From assembly GCF_000374105.1 (NCBI RefSeq), contig NZ_KB893650.1, positions 428,862 through 492,861 of the forward strand: 64,000 bases of DNA, given 5' to 3'. The notes below the pieces were generated by a model that worked only from the letters and a program-made list of their open reading frames with translations, was not told the DNA's origin and made no database searches. Within the stretch, counting starts at the first letter, position 1. Each line of letters opens with the position of its first letter. Below, in pieces: positions 63,300 to 64,000 of this stretch. The stretch is from Kangiella aquimarina DSM 16071 (GTDB taxonomy: Bacteria; Pseudomonadota; Gammaproteobacteria; Enterobacterales; Kangiellaceae). Both the position numbers and the translations under genes were made by a program.

Positions 63300-64000
63300 T
63301 TACAGTTTCACCTTGGCAACTTTTATGACGCCATTGGCATCGTATTCCCGATCGAACACGCAGTAATAGTCGCTCATTAGTGGCAAACCCATAATCGACA
63401 TATCAGGCCAGTTTTTTAATTGATCCATGATCATGAAATAAGCTCGGCCATGTTCCAGTGCATTAATCTGCCAATAATTATCAGGGGTACAGCTCATTCG
63501 GATTTTCTCGCCATAGGGGCTAAGGAAATAAAAGTGAATGTCAGGCCATTGAGCTAAGTCCAGATCAGTCGGGAAGTAGCCTTTGCCAGCCTGATTGGCA
63601 TTCTGGAATCGCTCAATATGACGAATGAAGCTGACATCCAGGTCTATCAGGTCATCCATTAGTTCCTGGTAAAGATAACGCTGTAATACTAAGAAACTGG
63701 AGCCACAGTCAATGATGCTGTTGGAGCGGCCCTTGCTGCGATAATTGTTTTGAATTGGTGGTGCGGCAATTTCACGGCCATTACCAACCTGCATCGAAAT
63801 TAACTTGGTGTTGTAATAACTGTCGTGCACCACATCAATCGTTTCGAGGTTGCCATGGTAGAGTTCGCGATGAACTTCCCCGGCACCCAGAATCAGCAGC
63901 CCCTGATTTAATGGGTCGGCATGTAGATGTTCATCGGTATAAGTCGGATCGGCAACATGCACGATGGAACGCTTGGTATACAGGGCAAATTTATTTTTAC
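63300..64000 (-). CDS. pepsin-like (family A1) aspartic peptidase, 5' end outside window
   Basis: The reading frame is open to the right edge, so the N-terminal lobe with the first catalytic Asp is missing. About 233 residues are visible. The second catalytic motif reads SIIDCGSSFLVL, matching the D-T-G-T/S-S of pepsins but with Cys after the Asp. Before it, ELYHGNLETIDVVHDSYYNTKLISMQVG matches the flap-distal loop of A1 enzymes, and the C-terminal SIMGLPLMSDYYCVFDREYD is the pepsin closing motif. Bacterial pepsin homologues are known only from few lineages. The gene is convergent with the SLC13 gene, 19 bp apart. Confidence 0.75.
   Translation of the reverse strand, partial: KNKFALYTKRSIVHVADPTYTDEHLHADPLNQGLLILGAGEVHRELYHGNLETIDVVHDSYYNTKLISMQVGNGREIAAPPIQNNYRSKGRSNSIIDCGSSFLVLQRYLYQELMDDLIDLDVSFIRHIERFQNANQAGKGYFPTDLDLAQWPDIHFYFLSPYGEKIRMSCTPDNYWQINALEHGRAYFMIMDQLKNWPDMSIMGLPLMSDYYCVFDREYDANGVIKVAKVKL

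Noticed and set aside
1-64000. tRNA, rRNA, CRISPR, transposase, phage or integrase features
   Set aside because: I looked for cloverleaf arms, regular direct repeats, transposase motifs and attachment-site duplications and saw none.

Overview
The window looks like chromosomal DNA of a Gram-negative gammaproteobacterium, probably marine and possibly Kangiella-like. That placement rests on gene content (rpoH with a classical RpoH box, ftsXE-ftsY beside rsmD, glyQS-gmhB-tag, queG, tusA), on moderate GC and on many outer-membrane and periplasmic genes. The genus is inference. I see no tRNA, rRNA, CRISPR array, insertion sequence or prophage; almost all of it is densely packed protein genes.

1-10216 (minus strand): the 5' part of an aryl-polyene (xanthomonadin/flexirubin-like pigment) operon. 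It runs without breaks from a chain-length-factor ketosynthase (apeC) through a lysophospholipid acyltransferase, two acyl carrier proteins, an integral membrane protein, an acyl-activating enzyme, a hot-dog dehydratase, a glycosyltransferase-acyltransferase fusion, an aromatic amino acid ammonia-lyase, a thioesterase and a LolA-like carrier to an MMPL exporter cut by the left edge. The lyase suggests a cinnamoyl-type aryl starter. The catalytic ketosynthase and ketoreductase must lie outside the window.

10361-22241: a solute-binding lipoprotein, rpoH (preceded by two tandem CIRCE-like HrcA operators, the most striking regulatory signal here), yceI, the ftsX-ftsE-ftsY block, rsmD, a HEAT-repeat lipoprotein, ppiC, rsmJ, an RluA-type pseudouridine synthase, a uracil-DNA-glycosylase-like protein, an AT-rich orphan and two DUF proteins.

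22288-32624: a TetR-autoregulated operon (MMPL/RND exporter, LolA-like periplasmic protein, TetR) whose operator sits in the promoter spacer. Next is a minus-strand set encoding two paralogous CDP-glycerol-type glycerophosphotransferases, a TagD-like cytidylyltransferase, an FGGY kinase and oligopeptidase A. Together these suggest a teichoic-acid-like glycerol-phosphate surface modification in a Gram-negative.

32697-50116: glutathione reductase, TraB/GumN and ATP-grasp proteins, two c-di-GMP enzymes, a gamma-class carbonic anhydrase, a DUF481 barrel, the glyQ-glyS-gmhB operon with tag opposite, tusA, dps and small membrane proteins.

50117-64000: a large secreted beta-propeller amidohydrolase; a four-gene minus-strand cluster (channel-like protein with an atypical filter, an exported SseB-domain protein, a small CxxC membrane protein and a CPBP protease) that is my best candidate for an undescribed envelope system; VOC, SpoIIAA-like and PDZ proteins; queG; two cytochrome c5-like proteins; a thioesterase; RarD; an SLC13/TrkA-C transporter; and, cut by the right edge, a pepsin-like aspartic peptidase, which is rare in bacteria.
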